Shown here: positions 18,259 to 25,779 of the stretch, piece after piece
Position numbering within the stretch: position 1 is the stretch's first letter
Layout of the letters: each line of letters starts with the position of its first letter
NCBI GenBank assembly: GCA_019637115.1
Contig: JAHBWH010000069.1
Span: forward strand, 1 to 37,968
Direction of reading: 5' to 3'
DNA from: Myxococcales bacterium
GTDB lineage: Bacteria; Myxococcota_A; Polyangia; Polyangiales; Houyiibacteriaceae
DNA length: 37,968 nt
Notes under the pieces: model-generated
Databases searched by the model: none
Told to the model about the DNA's origin: nothing
Seen by the model: the letters and a program-made list of their open reading frames with translations, nothing else
Translations under genes and position numbers: made by a program

Positions 18259-20244
18259 ATGCGACGTTCGGTCCCCCCTCCCCCTCCTCCGCCTCCGCCC
18301 CCCCGCGCGCGGATCGGCCGCTACGAGATCATCGATCGCATCGCAGTGGGCGGGATGGCCGAGGTCTTCCGCGCGCGCGAACCCCGCGCGATCGGCGAGG
18401 CGCGCACGATCGTGCTCAAGCGCATGCTGCCCCACGTCGCCGCCGAGGCGAGCGGCGTCGCCATGTTCGAGGAAGAGGCTCGCCTCGCGGCCCACGTGCG
18501 GCACCCGAACGTGGTCGAGCTGCTCGGGATCGTCGAGGCCGACGGCCAGCCACACCTCGCGCTCGAGTACGTCCCCGGCTGCGATCTCTGGCGCCTTTCA
18601 CGCTGGCTCATCCGCGAAGGTCGGACGCTGGGGCTCGACCTCGTCGTGTTCGTGCTGGCCGAGCTGGTCGCGGGCCTCGAGGCAGTGCACGAAGCGCGCG
18701 ACGAGCGCGGGGAACCGCTCGGGATCGTGCACCAGGACGTGAGCCCGTCGAACGTGCTGCTCTCGGTGCACGGCGACGTGAAGCTCGGCGACTTCGGGAT
18801 CGCGAAGGCCGCCGCGCTGCGCGCGCACCCGGGCGTGTCGCTGCGGGCGAAGGGCAAGCTCGGTTACCTCGCGCCCGAACAGGTGATCGGGGGCGTCGCG
18901 ACGCACGCCACCGATGTCTTCGCTGCGGCGGTGATCGCGGCGGAGCTCTTGCTCGGCCGCCCGCTCTTCGGCGGCGCGAGCGAGCTCGCGGTCTTGCTCG
19001 CGATCCGCGACGCGAACGTCCAACCCCTGCTCGAGCTCGCGCTGCCGGCGGAGCTCGAGGCGCTCCTCGTCGAGGCGCTCGCGCGAGATCCCTCGGCGCG
19101 GCCGGCGACGGCGAGAGAGCTCGCGGCGCGCCTCGCCCCCTTCGTGGCGGGGCCACCGAGCGTCCTGCGCCGTGAGCTCGCCGGGCTCGTGCTCCAGGCT
19201 TCGGGCCTCGAGCTCGGCGAGGCCGAGCCGACGCCGCTCGGTGAGGTGCCCCTCTCCGACGCGCAGCGTACGCCGCTCACCGAAGAGGTCCCCTCGAAGA
19301 CCTACGAGGTCCACACCGCGAGCGGCGAGCGACGTGGCCCCTGGACCTTCGCGCAGCTGGTCGAGGCGATCGCGACCGGCCGCGTCGGCGTCGACGATCG
19401 CGTCTCGACGAACGGCGGCGCCCCCGAGCCCCTCCACCGCGATCCGGCCCTCGTCCGCCACCTCCCGCTCTCGTCGCTCACGGCCGTCACCCGGGACGCC
19501 GATCTCGCGCGCGAGCCCGATGTTCGCTGCGCCTTCGCTCAGGGGGGCTTCGTCCGTGCCTTGGCCGAGAGCGCGCTCCGTCGCGAGTCGGGGCTTTGGC
19601 TGTGCGAGCAGGCGGGCGTGCGCAAGGAGGTCTACGTCCACCTCGGGGCCCCGGTCTTCGTCGGCTCGAACGTGGCGGGCGAGCTGCTCGGCGAGTCCCT
19701 CGTCGCGCGGGGCGTCCTCTCGCGCGGAGAGCTCGACATGGCGCTCGCGGTCTTGCCGCGGTTCGATGGTCGCCTCGGCGACACGCTCGTCGCGCTCGGT
19801 TTGGTCGAGCCCGTGCAGCTCTTCCGGACGATCGCCGAGCAGGTCCGCGAGAAGCTGCTCGACCTCTTCACGTGGCAGGGCGGGACCGCCGAGCTCTATC
19901 GCGGCGTCCCCGCGCCCCCGAGCGGCTTCCCGCTCGACCTCGACGTGTGGGAGATCATCGACGCGGGGTTGCAGCGGCGGCTCGACGCCGGGCTCGAGGA
20001 GGATCGCTTCCAAGACCACCTGTTGAGCTCGATCGGCCGCGTGCCCGGGCGCGCGGACCACGGCGCGCTCCCGAGCCCCCTCGCCGAGCTCCTCGCGCGC
20101 CTCGAGAGCCCAACGCCTCTTCCGGAGGTCGTCGAGGCGCTCGGCTCGACGGACGATCGGCGGCGTGGCTACCGGATCGTCGCGCTCGCGCTGGGGCTCG
20201 ACCTCGTGCGTTGGGCCGAGCCCGCCGAGCCCTTGGCCCGCTGA
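18259..20244 (+). CDS. Hanks-type Ser/Thr kinase with GYF-like and PATAN/DUF4388-like domains
   Basis: 661 residues. After a run of ten prolines, the kinase domain (about 21-300) shows a glycine loop IAVGGMAEVF, Lys54 (IVLKRML), the catalytic loop HQDVSPSNVLL with Asp160, DFG (178-180) and APE (205-207). The HRD arginine is Gln, so this is a non-RD kinase, but all catalytic residues are present. A GYF_2/DUF4339-like domain follows (about 347-400, RGPWTFAQLVEAI). Next is a PATAN/DUF4388-like domain (about 425-560, KEVYVHLGAPVFVGSNVAGELLGESLVARGVLS). No membrane helix is visible, so it is likely cytoplasmic. The 49-bp gap to the methyltransferase allows co-transcription. Confidence 0.9.
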   Translation: MRRSVPPPPPPPPPPRARIGRYEIIDRIAVGGMAEVFRAREPRAIGEARTIVLKRMLPHVAAEASGVAMFEEEARLAAHVRHPNVVELLGIVEADGQPHLALEYVPGCDLWRLSRWLIREGRTLGLDLVVFVLAELVAGLEAVHEARDERGEPLGIVHQDVSPSNVLLSVHGDVKLGDFGIAKAAALRAHPGVSLRAKGKLGYLAPEQVIGGVATHATDVFAAAVIAAELLLGRPLFGGASELAVLLAIRDANVQPLLELALPAELEALLVEALARDPSARPATARELAARLAPFVAGPPSVLRRELAGLVLQASGLELGEAEPTPLGEVPLSDAQRTPLTEEVPSKTYEVHTASGERRGPWTFAQLVEAIATGRVGVDDRVSTNGGAPEPLHRDPALVRHLPLSSLTAVTRDADLAREPDVRCAFAQGGFVRALAESALRRESGLWLCEQAGVRKEVYVHLGAPVFVGSNVAGELLGESLVARGVLSRGELDMALAVLPRFDGRLGDTLVALGLVEPVQLFRTIAEQVREKLLDLFTWQGGTAELYRGVPAPPSGFPLDLDVWEIIDAGLQRRLDAGLEEDRFQDHLLSSIGRVPGRADHGALPSPLAELLARLESPTPLPEVVEALGSTDDRRRGYRIVALALGLDLVRWAEPAEPLAR

Positions 20245-20263
20245 GCGCGCGCGCGAGCCTCTC

Positions 20264-20311
20264 GAGGGACCGCGTTCTTCGGGGGCCGTGGCCGACCGCG
20301 TGAGGTCCCTC
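20264..20311. repeat. Inverted repeat after the kinase gene
   Basis: GAGGGACC (20264-20271) and GGTCCCTC (20304-20311) are perfect complements separated by 32 nt that include a second small CGCG pairing. It lies between the kinase stop and the ftsY promoter, so it could be a rho-independent-like end signal, but it lacks a T-tract. Confidence 0.4.
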
Positions 20312-20334
20312 CAGTGGACCGCAACACACCCGCG

Positions 20335-20364
20335 TTGACGGCTGCGCGACCGGCTCTCTATAGT
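20335..20364 (+). promoter_or_regulatory. Sigma70-type promoter of ftsY
   Basis: TTGACG (20335-20340), an 18-nt spacer and TATAGT (20359-20364) match the vegetative consensus at five of six positions in each box. Transcription would begin near 20371, leaving a leader of about 32 nt before the ATG at 20403. Confidence 0.75.
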
Positions 20365-20402
20365 CGGCGCGCCGCGGGCCTCGTCGCCCGGCGCCCTACA
20401 TC

Positions 20403-21734
20403 ATGAGCACCACCACGATCCTCATCCTCGTCGCCGTGGTCGTGGTCGTCGCGATCGCCGCGCTCGTCCTGCGAAAGAAGGCGCCCGAGGCGCTCCCGAA
20501 GGACGACCAGGCTCCGACGCCACGACCCCACGCCGACGCGCCGCGTGAGCCGCGCCCTGCAGAGCGCGCCAAAGCCGAGCCCGAGCCCGCCGCCGAAGCC
20601 GCCCCCAAAGCGTCCGCCACCACCGACACGACGGAACCGGAGGCGGAGCCCTCGGCCGCCGAGGCGCCCGCGCCGAGAGAGCGGGAGACCACCCAAGAGA
20701 TCCGACCCGAGCAGATCGAGGAGGAGATCGCCGCGGTGCAGGCGCCCGCGAAGGCCGCGCCTGCGAAGGCCGCGCCCCCCGCGCGCGCGAGCGCAGACGA
20801 CATCGCCGCGTACCGCGACGGGCTCGCGCGCACTCGCGGCGGGTTCATGGCGCGCCTCGCCCGCCTCTTCGGCAAGAAGGAGTCGCTCGACCCCGCCGTC
20901 CTCGACGAGATGGAGGAGATCCTCCTGACCGCCGACATCGGCGTGAGCACCGCCGAGAAGCTCCTCGCGGGCCTGCGCGCAAAGGTCGAAGCGGGGGCCG
21001 TTCCGAGCGGTGACGCTGCGTGGAGCGAGCTCCGAGAGGCCGCGACGGCGATCCTCACCGCGCACGGCGGCGGACCGGTTCGCCTCGCGCAGACGCCGAC
21101 CGTGATCCTGGTCGTGGGCGTCAACGGGGTGGGCAAGACCACGACGATCGGCAAGCTCGCGAGCACCTACCGCGAAGCCGGGAAGAAGGTGCTCTTGGCG
21201 GCGGGAGACACGTTCCGCGCGGCCGCGGTGCTCCAGCTCGACGTCTGGGGAAAGCGCAGCGGCGCCGAGGTCGTCAAGGGCAAGGACCGCGCAGATCCGA
21301 GCGCGGTCATCTTCGACGCCGTGAAGAAGGGCGTCGAGACCGGCGTGGACGTCGTGATCTGCGACACCGCGGGCCGCCTGCACACCAAGACGCCGCTGAT
21401 GCAGGAGCTCGAGAAGGTCGGCCGGACGGTGGAGAAGGCGCTCGGACGCCCCGCGGACGAGGTGCTCCTCGTCCTCGACGCCACGACGGGGCAGAACGCC
21501 ATCCAGCAAGCGCAGATCTTCAAGGAGGCCCTCCCCGTCAGCGGGATCGTGCTGAGCAAGCTCGATGGCAGCGCCAAGGGTGGCGTGATCCTCGGCATCG
21601 TCGACCAGCACCAAGTGCCCGTCCGCTACGTGGGGCTCGGCGAGCGCATCGAGGATCTCAAGGAGTTCGAGGCGAGCGGCTTCGTGGAAGCCCTGTTCAC
21701 GAAGAGCGAAGAGACAGATTCCGACGCCTCGTGA
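20403..21734 (+). CDS. ftsY: Signal recognition particle receptor FtsY
   Basis: 443 residues. The N-terminus is a hydrophobic helix (about 4-23) followed by a Pro/Ala/Glu-rich linker to about residue 130, giving a membrane-anchored FtsY. The NG domain follows: G1 GVNGVGKTTTIGK (239-251), AGDTFRAAA, DTAGR (321-325), VLLVLDATTGQNA and SKLDGSAKGG (G4). The closing GLGERIEDLKEF is the family end motif. It receives ribosome-nascent-chain/SRP complexes at the membrane. A strong promoter lies directly upstream and the next promoter begins 4 bp after its stop. Confidence 0.97.
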   Translation: MSTTTILILVAVVVVVAIAALVLRKKAPEALPKDDQAPTPRPHADAPREPRPAERAKAEPEPAAEAAPKASATTDTTEPEAEPSAAEAPAPRERETTQEIRPEQIEEEIAAVQAPAKAAPAKAAPPARASADDIAAYRDGLARTRGGFMARLARLFGKKESLDPAVLDEMEEILLTADIGVSTAEKLLAGLRAKVEAGAVPSGDAAWSELREAATAILTAHGGGPVRLAQTPTVILVVGVNGVGKTTTIGKLASTYREAGKKVLLAAGDTFRAAAVLQLDVWGKRSGAEVVKGKDRADPSAVIFDAVKKGVETGVDVVICDTAGRLHTKTPLMQELEKVGRTVEKALGRPADEVLLVLDATTGQNAIQQAQIFKEALPVSGIVLSKLDGSAKGGVILGIVDQHQVPVRYVGLGERIEDLKEFEASGFVEALFTKSEETDSDAS

Positions 21735-21737
21735 CGG

Positions 21738-21767
21738 TTGAAGTCTCGAAAGTGTGCGTGGTATAGT
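21738..21767 (+). promoter_or_regulatory. Sigma70-type promoter of the outer-membrane barrel pair
   Basis: TTGAAG (21738-21743), an 18-nt spacer and TATAGT (21762-21767). It begins 4 bp after the ftsY stop and has the same -10 and spacing as the ftsY promoter. The predicted leader to the ATG at 21893 is about 120 nt. Confidence 0.7.
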
Positions 21768-21817
21768 CCGGCCCGCTCGCTCAACCGGGCTGTTTTGCCA
21801 ACGATTTCAGCAGTTTG

Positions 21818-21840
21818 CGAGGCGCACCAACCGCGCCTCG
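21818..21840 (+). promoter_or_regulatory. Leader hairpin upstream of the first outer-membrane barrel
   Basis: CGAGGCGC (21818-21825), a 7-nt loop and GCGCCTCG (21833-21840) form a perfect 8-bp stem, followed by AGTGTTT. It lies between the predicted promoter and the start codon, so it could be an attenuator or an mRNA-stabilising leader structure. A second palindrome GCCCGCGGGC lies at 21860-21869. Confidence 0.5.
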
Positions 21841-21892
21841 AGTGTTTCAGGGTTGGCACGCCCGCGGGCGGGCCGAGAGGTGGAAGGTCCCC

Positions 21893-22831
21893 ATGAAGCA
21901 ATCGTTCTCCGCGCCGATCACGGCTCTCCTCGCAGCGCTCATGCTGCTGAGCGTGCCGCGCATCACCTCGGCGCAGATGGACTTCTCACTCGACGACGCC
22001 GAAGAACCGGTCGAAGACGACTCGGGCGGCAGCATGGACTTCGGCGTGGACGACGCCGAAGGCGGCGATGGAGACGTCTTCGGCCAGCTCGCCTCGGGTG
22101 ACGACACCCTCGGCGCGGACACCGACGGCCGCGAACGCCGCACGGAGTCGGCCGAAGAGATCTTCGCCGTCCAGCAGATCTACGCGCTCCGCCTGAACCG
22201 GGTCGAGCTCGCGCCATCCGCATCGTTCACCATCAACGACCCCTACGCCTCGCACCCCGCCATCGCGCTGGCGCTGAACTACTGGTTCACGAACGTGCTC
22301 GCGGTCGGCGTGTCGGGTCAGTGGTTCCAGTTCGGTGACCCGCAGCGCCGAGAGTCGGACCTGAATTTCTTCGTCCGCCGCTCGACGCGCCTCGGCATCC
22401 CGGTCAACGAGTGGCAGGTCGGCGCGTACCTGAACTTCACGTACGTGCCCTTCTACGGCAAGTTCGCCGTCTTCAACGAGTTCATCTTCCAGTGGGATGC
22501 CTACATCGTCGGCGGCGTCGGCTTGATGCGCACCCGGCCGATCCCGGTCATCGACCCGGAGATCCGCGAGTTCGACTTCCAGAACCGCGTCGCCTTCAAC
22601 CTCGGCATCGGCTTCCGCGTCTTCCTCTCGCGCTTCGCGGGCATCTTCGTCGAGTTCCGCGACTACGCCTTCCTCGAGAAGTTCGAGAACCTGGAGGTGT
22701 CGGTCGGCCCGGCGCGTCGTGATCGCGACACCTGGTTCAGCCCGAACACGACGTTCTCCAACAACGTGACGGTGCAGGTCGGCTTCACGCTCTTCTTCCC
22801 GTTCACCTTCGAGTACCGCCTGCCCAAGTGA
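21893..22831 (+). CDS. Outer-membrane beta-barrel protein, first of a pair
   Basis: 312 residues. A signal peptide ends near ITSAQ (about residue 28). An acidic, repetitive segment with two MDF-x-DDAE copies (about 29-70) follows, then a barrel region of alternating aromatic strands that ends in phenylalanine-rich FFPFTFEYRLPK. It looks like the outer-membrane beta-barrel family common in Myxococcota. Strands such as YWFTNVLAVGVSGQWFQF and FYGKFAVFNEFIFQWDAYIVGGVGL align with the next gene, so the two are paralogs. GGAAGG sits just before the ATG. Cargo or function unknown. Confidence 0.85.
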   Translation: MKQSFSAPITALLAALMLLSVPRITSAQMDFSLDDAEEPVEDDSGGSMDFGVDDAEGGDGDVFGQLASGDDTLGADTDGRERRTESAEEIFAVQQIYALRLNRVELAPSASFTINDPYASHPAIALALNYWFTNVLAVGVSGQWFQFGDPQRRESDLNFFVRRSTRLGIPVNEWQVGAYLNFTYVPFYGKFAVFNEFIFQWDAYIVGGVGLMRTRPIPVIDPEIREFDFQNRVAFNLGIGFRVFLSRFAGIFVEFRDYAFLEKFENLEVSVGPARRDRDTWFSPNTTFSNNVTVQVGFTLFFPFTFEYRLPK

Positions 22832-22845
22832 GTGGAGCCGCGACG

Positions 22846-23727
22846 ATGACCAAGCGTTTTCTCGTTGTTTTGACCGCCGCCGCCGCCCTCCTCGCGGTCG
22901 ACGCCGCGCGGCCGACCTCGCGCGCCTCCGCTCAGGAGGTGCAGATCACCGGTCCGCTCGCGGGGCAGCCCGCCGTGCGCCGGATGCGGCTCTACCGCAA
23001 GGGCCGGTTCCTGCTCGAGCCGAACTTCAGCTTCACGCTCCAGGATCCCTTCGTGCGCACCCTCTACGCGGGCGCGCACCTCGGCTTCTACTTCACCGAT
23101 TGGCTCGGCGTCGGCGTCTGGGGCGCGTACGGCGTCGCGGGCATCAACACCGGGCTGACGCGCCAGATCGAGCAGAACGGCGTCACCACCGACCGCAACC
23201 GGCTGAGCTTCCCGACGCGGGAGAATTTCCGAGAGCAGGTCGCGCGCATGACCTTCGTCGCCGCGCTCCAGCTCGAGTTCATCCCGCTCCGCGGCAAGCT
23301 CGCGCTCTTCCAGAAGCTCTTCGTGGACACCGACTTCCACATCTTCGTCGGCGCGGCCGCGGTCGGCCTGACGGAGCGCGCGGACGTCGCGCTCGTCGGC
23401 TCCGGCTCCGCGGTGTCGAACCAATGCGCGATCGACAACCTCGACTGCCTCGCGCGCTCGCAGACGGACCGACAGAACCGCGTGGCCATCGCACCGACCT
23501 TCGGCGCGGGCCTCACGATGATGTTCAACAACTTCATCGGCCTGAGCTTCGACTGGCGCGGCATGCCCTTCGCCGTGAACAACTCGGGCACGGACGAGAG
23601 CGGGTCGAACGCGGGCGACTTCCCCGACGGCTCGATCGACAGCCAGGACCGGTTCTTCCGCTTCAACCAGATGATCCAGCTGGGCATCGTCATCTACCTG
23701 CCCCCGCAGCCGACGATCACGGAGTGA
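22846..23727 (+). CDS. Outer-membrane beta-barrel protein, second of a pair
   Basis: 293 residues from the ATG at 22846. A GTG at 22828 overlaps the previous stop as GTGA and is an alternative, but the ATG gives a cleaner signal peptide (MTKRFLVVLTAAAALLAVDA, cut near ASAQ). The barrel follows: GRFLLEPNFSFTLQDPFVRTLYAGAHLGFYFTDWLGVGVWGAYG and LRGKLALFQKLFVDTDFHIFVGAAAVGL mirror the preceding protein. Two Cys in NQCAIDNLDCLA probably form a surface-loop disulfide. Transcribed with its paralog; a strong terminator follows. Confidence 0.84.
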   Translation: MTKRFLVVLTAAAALLAVDAARPTSRASAQEVQITGPLAGQPAVRRMRLYRKGRFLLEPNFSFTLQDPFVRTLYAGAHLGFYFTDWLGVGVWGAYGVAGINTGLTRQIEQNGVTTDRNRLSFPTRENFREQVARMTFVAALQLEFIPLRGKLALFQKLFVDTDFHIFVGAAAVGLTERADVALVGSGSAVSNQCAIDNLDCLARSQTDRQNRVAIAPTFGAGLTMMFNNFIGLSFDWRGMPFAVNNSGTDESGSNAGDFPDGSIDSQDRFFRFNQMIQLGIVIYLPPQPTITE

Positions 23728-23749
23728 CCAGCGCCTCCTCCGACTGACC

Positions 23750-23780
23750 AAGGGCCCCTCACACGGGGCCCTTCGTCGTT
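23750..23780 (+). terminator. Rho-independent terminator after the barrel pair
   Basis: AAGGGCCCC (23750-23758), a 6-nt loop and GGGGCCCTT (23765-23773) form a perfect 9-bp stem, followed by CGTCGTT. It lies 22 nt after the second barrel's stop codon. Confidence 0.85.
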
Positions 23781-23863
23781 CCGTCCTTCGCCTCGCGCTG
23801 CCCCCACCCAAAGGCGCAGCAGGTCGAAGTGCGGAGAGGCGACGAAAGGGCTAAAAGCCCTGG

Positions 23864-25036
23864 ATGCGTCGGAAGAGCCCCGAGACCTTGGCCGTGCATG
23901 GTGGCGAGCCGCGCCGCTACGACTTCGACGCCCTCGCGGCGCCGATCGTCCAGACGGCGACCTATACGTTCCGCGACACCGCCGAGCTCGTGGCCTTCTT
24001 CGAGGGCCGGACGAGCCGCGAGGAAGAGTACGGTCGCTACGGCAACCCCTCCGTCCGGCTCGTCGAGCAGAAGGTGGCCGCGCTCGAGGGGGCCGAGGAC
24101 GGCATCGCCTTCGCGAGCGGGATGGCAGCGGTCACGACGGCGATCCTCGCGCTGGTGAAGAGCGGGTCGCACGTCGTGCTCTTCAGCGACTGCTACCGCC
24201 GCACCCGTCAATTCGTGACGACCTTCCTCGATCGTTTTGGCGTCAGCTCGACCTTGGTGCCCCCCGCCGACCTGGACGCGCTCGAGGCCGCCCTGAGGCC
24301 GGAGACGAAGCTCGTGGTCAGCGAAGCGCCGACGAACCCGTACCAGACGGTCCCGGACCTCCCGCGGCTCGCCCGAATCTGCCGCGAACGTCGGATCAAG
24401 ACGCTGATCGACTCGACCTTCGCGACGCCCGTGAACCTGCGGCCCATCGAGCACGGGATCGATCTCGTCGTGCACTCGGCAACGAAGTACCTCGGGGGCC
24501 ACAACGACGTGCTCGGGGGTGTCCTCGTCGGCAAGCAGGGGCTCGTGTCGATCGTGCGCGATCTGCGGCACGTGCTCGGCGGCGTGCTGGACCCGCACGC
24601 GGCCTACCTGATCCATCGTGGGATCAAGTCGCTCGCGGTGCGGGTGCGGCAGCAGAACGCGTCTGCGCTGGCTATGGCGCAGACGCTCGAAGGGCACCCC
24701 CGCGTGCGCCGCGTCTGGTACCCCGGCCTCGCGAGTCATCCGAACCACGAGGTCGCACGTGAGCTGATGACGGGGTTCGGAGGTGTCGTGACCTTCGAGC
24801 TGGACGCCAGCCTCGAGGAGACGAGCGCCTTCATCGACGCGTGCGAGATCCCGCGCATCGCGCCGAGCCTGGGCGGAGTGGAGTCGCTGATCGAGCAACC
24901 CGCGCTGATGAGCTACTTCGAGCTGACGACGGAGCAGCGCCAAGCCGTCGGGATCTCCGACTCGCTCGTCCGCTACGCGGTCGGCATCGAGGACGCCGAC
25001 GAGCTCATCGCCGACCTGCTGCGCGCCCTCGGCTGA
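23864..25036 (+). CDS. Cystathionine gamma-synthase-like PLP enzyme
   Basis: 390-residue PLP-dependent enzyme of the Cys/Met metabolism family. Lys208 in HSATKYLGGHND is the Schiff-base lysine; Asp183 (LIDSTFATP) contacts the pyridine nitrogen. EYGRYGNPS, SEAPTNPY and PSLGGVESLIEQPA are family motifs. SDCYRRTRQF resembles the plant-type cystathionine gamma-synthase (DCYRKTR) more than methionine gamma-lyase. It probably makes cystathionine from an activated homoserine and cysteine, but a lyase role cannot be excluded. The ATG has no clear ribosome site, and a small dyad (AGGGCT-AAA-AGCCCT, 23847-23861) ends just before it. Confidence 0.88.
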   Translation: MRRKSPETLAVHGGEPRRYDFDALAAPIVQTATYTFRDTAELVAFFEGRTSREEEYGRYGNPSVRLVEQKVAALEGAEDGIAFASGMAAVTTAILALVKSGSHVVLFSDCYRRTRQFVTTFLDRFGVSSTLVPPADLDALEAALRPETKLVVSEAPTNPYQTVPDLPRLARICRERRIKTLIDSTFATPVNLRPIEHGIDLVVHSATKYLGGHNDVLGGVLVGKQGLVSIVRDLRHVLGGVLDPHAAYLIHRGIKSLAVRVRQQNASALAMAQTLEGHPRVRRVWYPGLASHPNHEVARELMTGFGGVVTFELDASLEETSAFIDACEIPRIAPSLGGVESLIEQPALMSYFELTTEQRQAVGISDSLVRYAVGIEDADELIADLLRALG

Positions 25037-25040
25037 GCCA

Positions 25041-25064
25041 GGAGCCCGGCCGTGTCACGGCTCC
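25041..25064 (+). terminator. Possible hairpin terminator after the PLP enzyme
   Basis: GGAGCC (25041-25046) and GGCTCC (25059-25064) can pair across 12 nt that themselves contain CCGTG/CACGG. It starts 4 nt after the stop codon. No T-tract follows, so termination is uncertain. Confidence 0.4.
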
Positions 25065-25074
25065 GCGCCGGTAC

Positions 25075-25141
25075 GCATCGGCTCCACGTACGCTCTCACC
25101 TAGTCGCTGGAGTTGAAACGCGGCCAAGATGCGGCGCGGGA
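25075..25141. repeat. Hairpin repeat module, copy A
   Basis: About 67 bp, running from GCATCGGCTCC to GCGGCGCGGGA, closely similar to copy B at 25252-25319 with one indel. Its centre, CCTAG-TCG-CTGGA (25099-25111) flanked by a TCTCA/TGAAA-type pairing, folds as a hairpin with a G-T wobble and one mismatch. Confidence 0.75.
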
Positions 25142-25146
25142 GGGCT

Positions 25147-25250
25147 GCGCGTCACGTTCGGCGAACCGCGCGTCGCGTTCGGCGAGCCGCGCGTCGGTTC
25201 GGCGAGCCGTGTGTCGCGGTCGGCGAGCTGCGCGTCGCGTTCGGCGAGTG
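25147..25250. repeat. Five 21-bp tandem repeats between the two hairpin modules
   Basis: Units begin at 25147, 25168, 25189, 25209 and 25230; consensus GCGCGTCGCGTTCGGCGAGC plus one base. The third unit is 20 bp. The units are diverged at a few positions each. A 21-bp period keeps reading frame, but the 20-bp unit would break it and no start or ribosome site is convincing, so I treat the stretch as non-coding. Confidence 0.8.
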
Positions 25251-25251
25251 C

Positions 25252-25319
25252 GCATGAGCTTCCATGTACGCTTTCACCCAGTCGCTGGGTTTGAAATGCA
25301 ATCGAGATGCGGCGCGGGA
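25252..25319. repeat. Hairpin repeat module, copy B
   Basis: About 68 bp, from GCATGAGCTTCC to GCGGCGCGGGA. The centre CCCAG-TCG-CTGGG (25277-25289) is a perfect 5-bp stem, extended by TTTCA/TGAAA with a TT bulge. The stretch 25037-25350 contains only these repeats and the possible terminator; no gene is seen in it. Confidence 0.78.
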
Positions 25320-25350
25320 CGGATGGCCCAAGCGCATGCGATGGCGGCGC

Positions 25351-25779
25351 TCAGGGGGTGGGAGCGCGCCACCCGGAGGTGTCGTGGGGGACGCCCTCCC
25401 CTGCCTCGACGAGCACGTCGACCAGCGCCTGGTGCCACGCGGCGTCGAGCCCCTCGGGGACGACGTAGGCGACCACGGTGGCCCTCAGCGCCCGCTGGAG
25501 CGCTGCGGGGGCGCTCGCGAGGCGTGGCCCGAGCGCGCGCACGAGGTCGGTCGCGCGGAGCGTACGCAGCTCGAAGGCGCCTTCCCCCCCCTCGGCGTCG
25601 AAGGTCACGAGGAAACCGAGCGCGCGGGTCCGCACGCGGCATGCGAGCCCCCTCGAGCCGAGCTGCTCGACGAGCACCTCGGGTCCGAGGACGTCGCGCG
25701 GCGAGAAGACCAGCGTCTCGCGGAGAGGCGTCTCGCCGAGAGGCGTCTCGCCGAGAGGCGTCTCGCGGGGAGGCTTCAG
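25351..25779 (-). CDS. Small unknown gene at the end of the nuo operon, possible CTG start
   Basis: The frame is open from just inside nuoI to the stop at 25351 and has strong GC bias at third positions. No ATG, GTG or TTG occurs before GTG 25677. A CTG at 25779 overlaps the nuoI stop as CTGA and is preceded by GAGAAGGG, so translation may start there by coupling (142 residues); from GTG 25677 it would be 108. The N-terminal part is a pentapeptide repeat of GETPL. The rest (VFSPRDVLGPEVLVEQLGSRGLACRVR) looks like a small folded domain that I do not recognise. No membrane helix or metal motif. Confidence 0.6.
   Translation of the reverse strand: MKPPRETPLGETPLGETPLRETLVFSPRDVLGPEVLVEQLGSRGLACRVRTRALGFLVTFDAEGGEGAFELRTLRATDLVRALGPRLASAPAALQRALRATVVAYVVPEGLDAAWHQALVDVLVEAGEGVPHDTSGWRAPTP
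25723..25767. repeat. Three 15-bp tandem repeats coding GETPL
   Basis: Units GAGAGGCGTCTCGCC begin at 25723, 25738 and 25753, with degenerate copies on both sides. Fifteen bases keep frame and encode a pentapeptide on the minus strand in the small gene after nuoI. Each unit is partly palindromic (GAG-GCGT-CTC). Confidence 0.8.

Noticed and set aside
25147-25250. Possible CRISPR-like array
   Set aside because: Repeats are contiguous 21-mers without unique spacers, and no cas gene is in the window.
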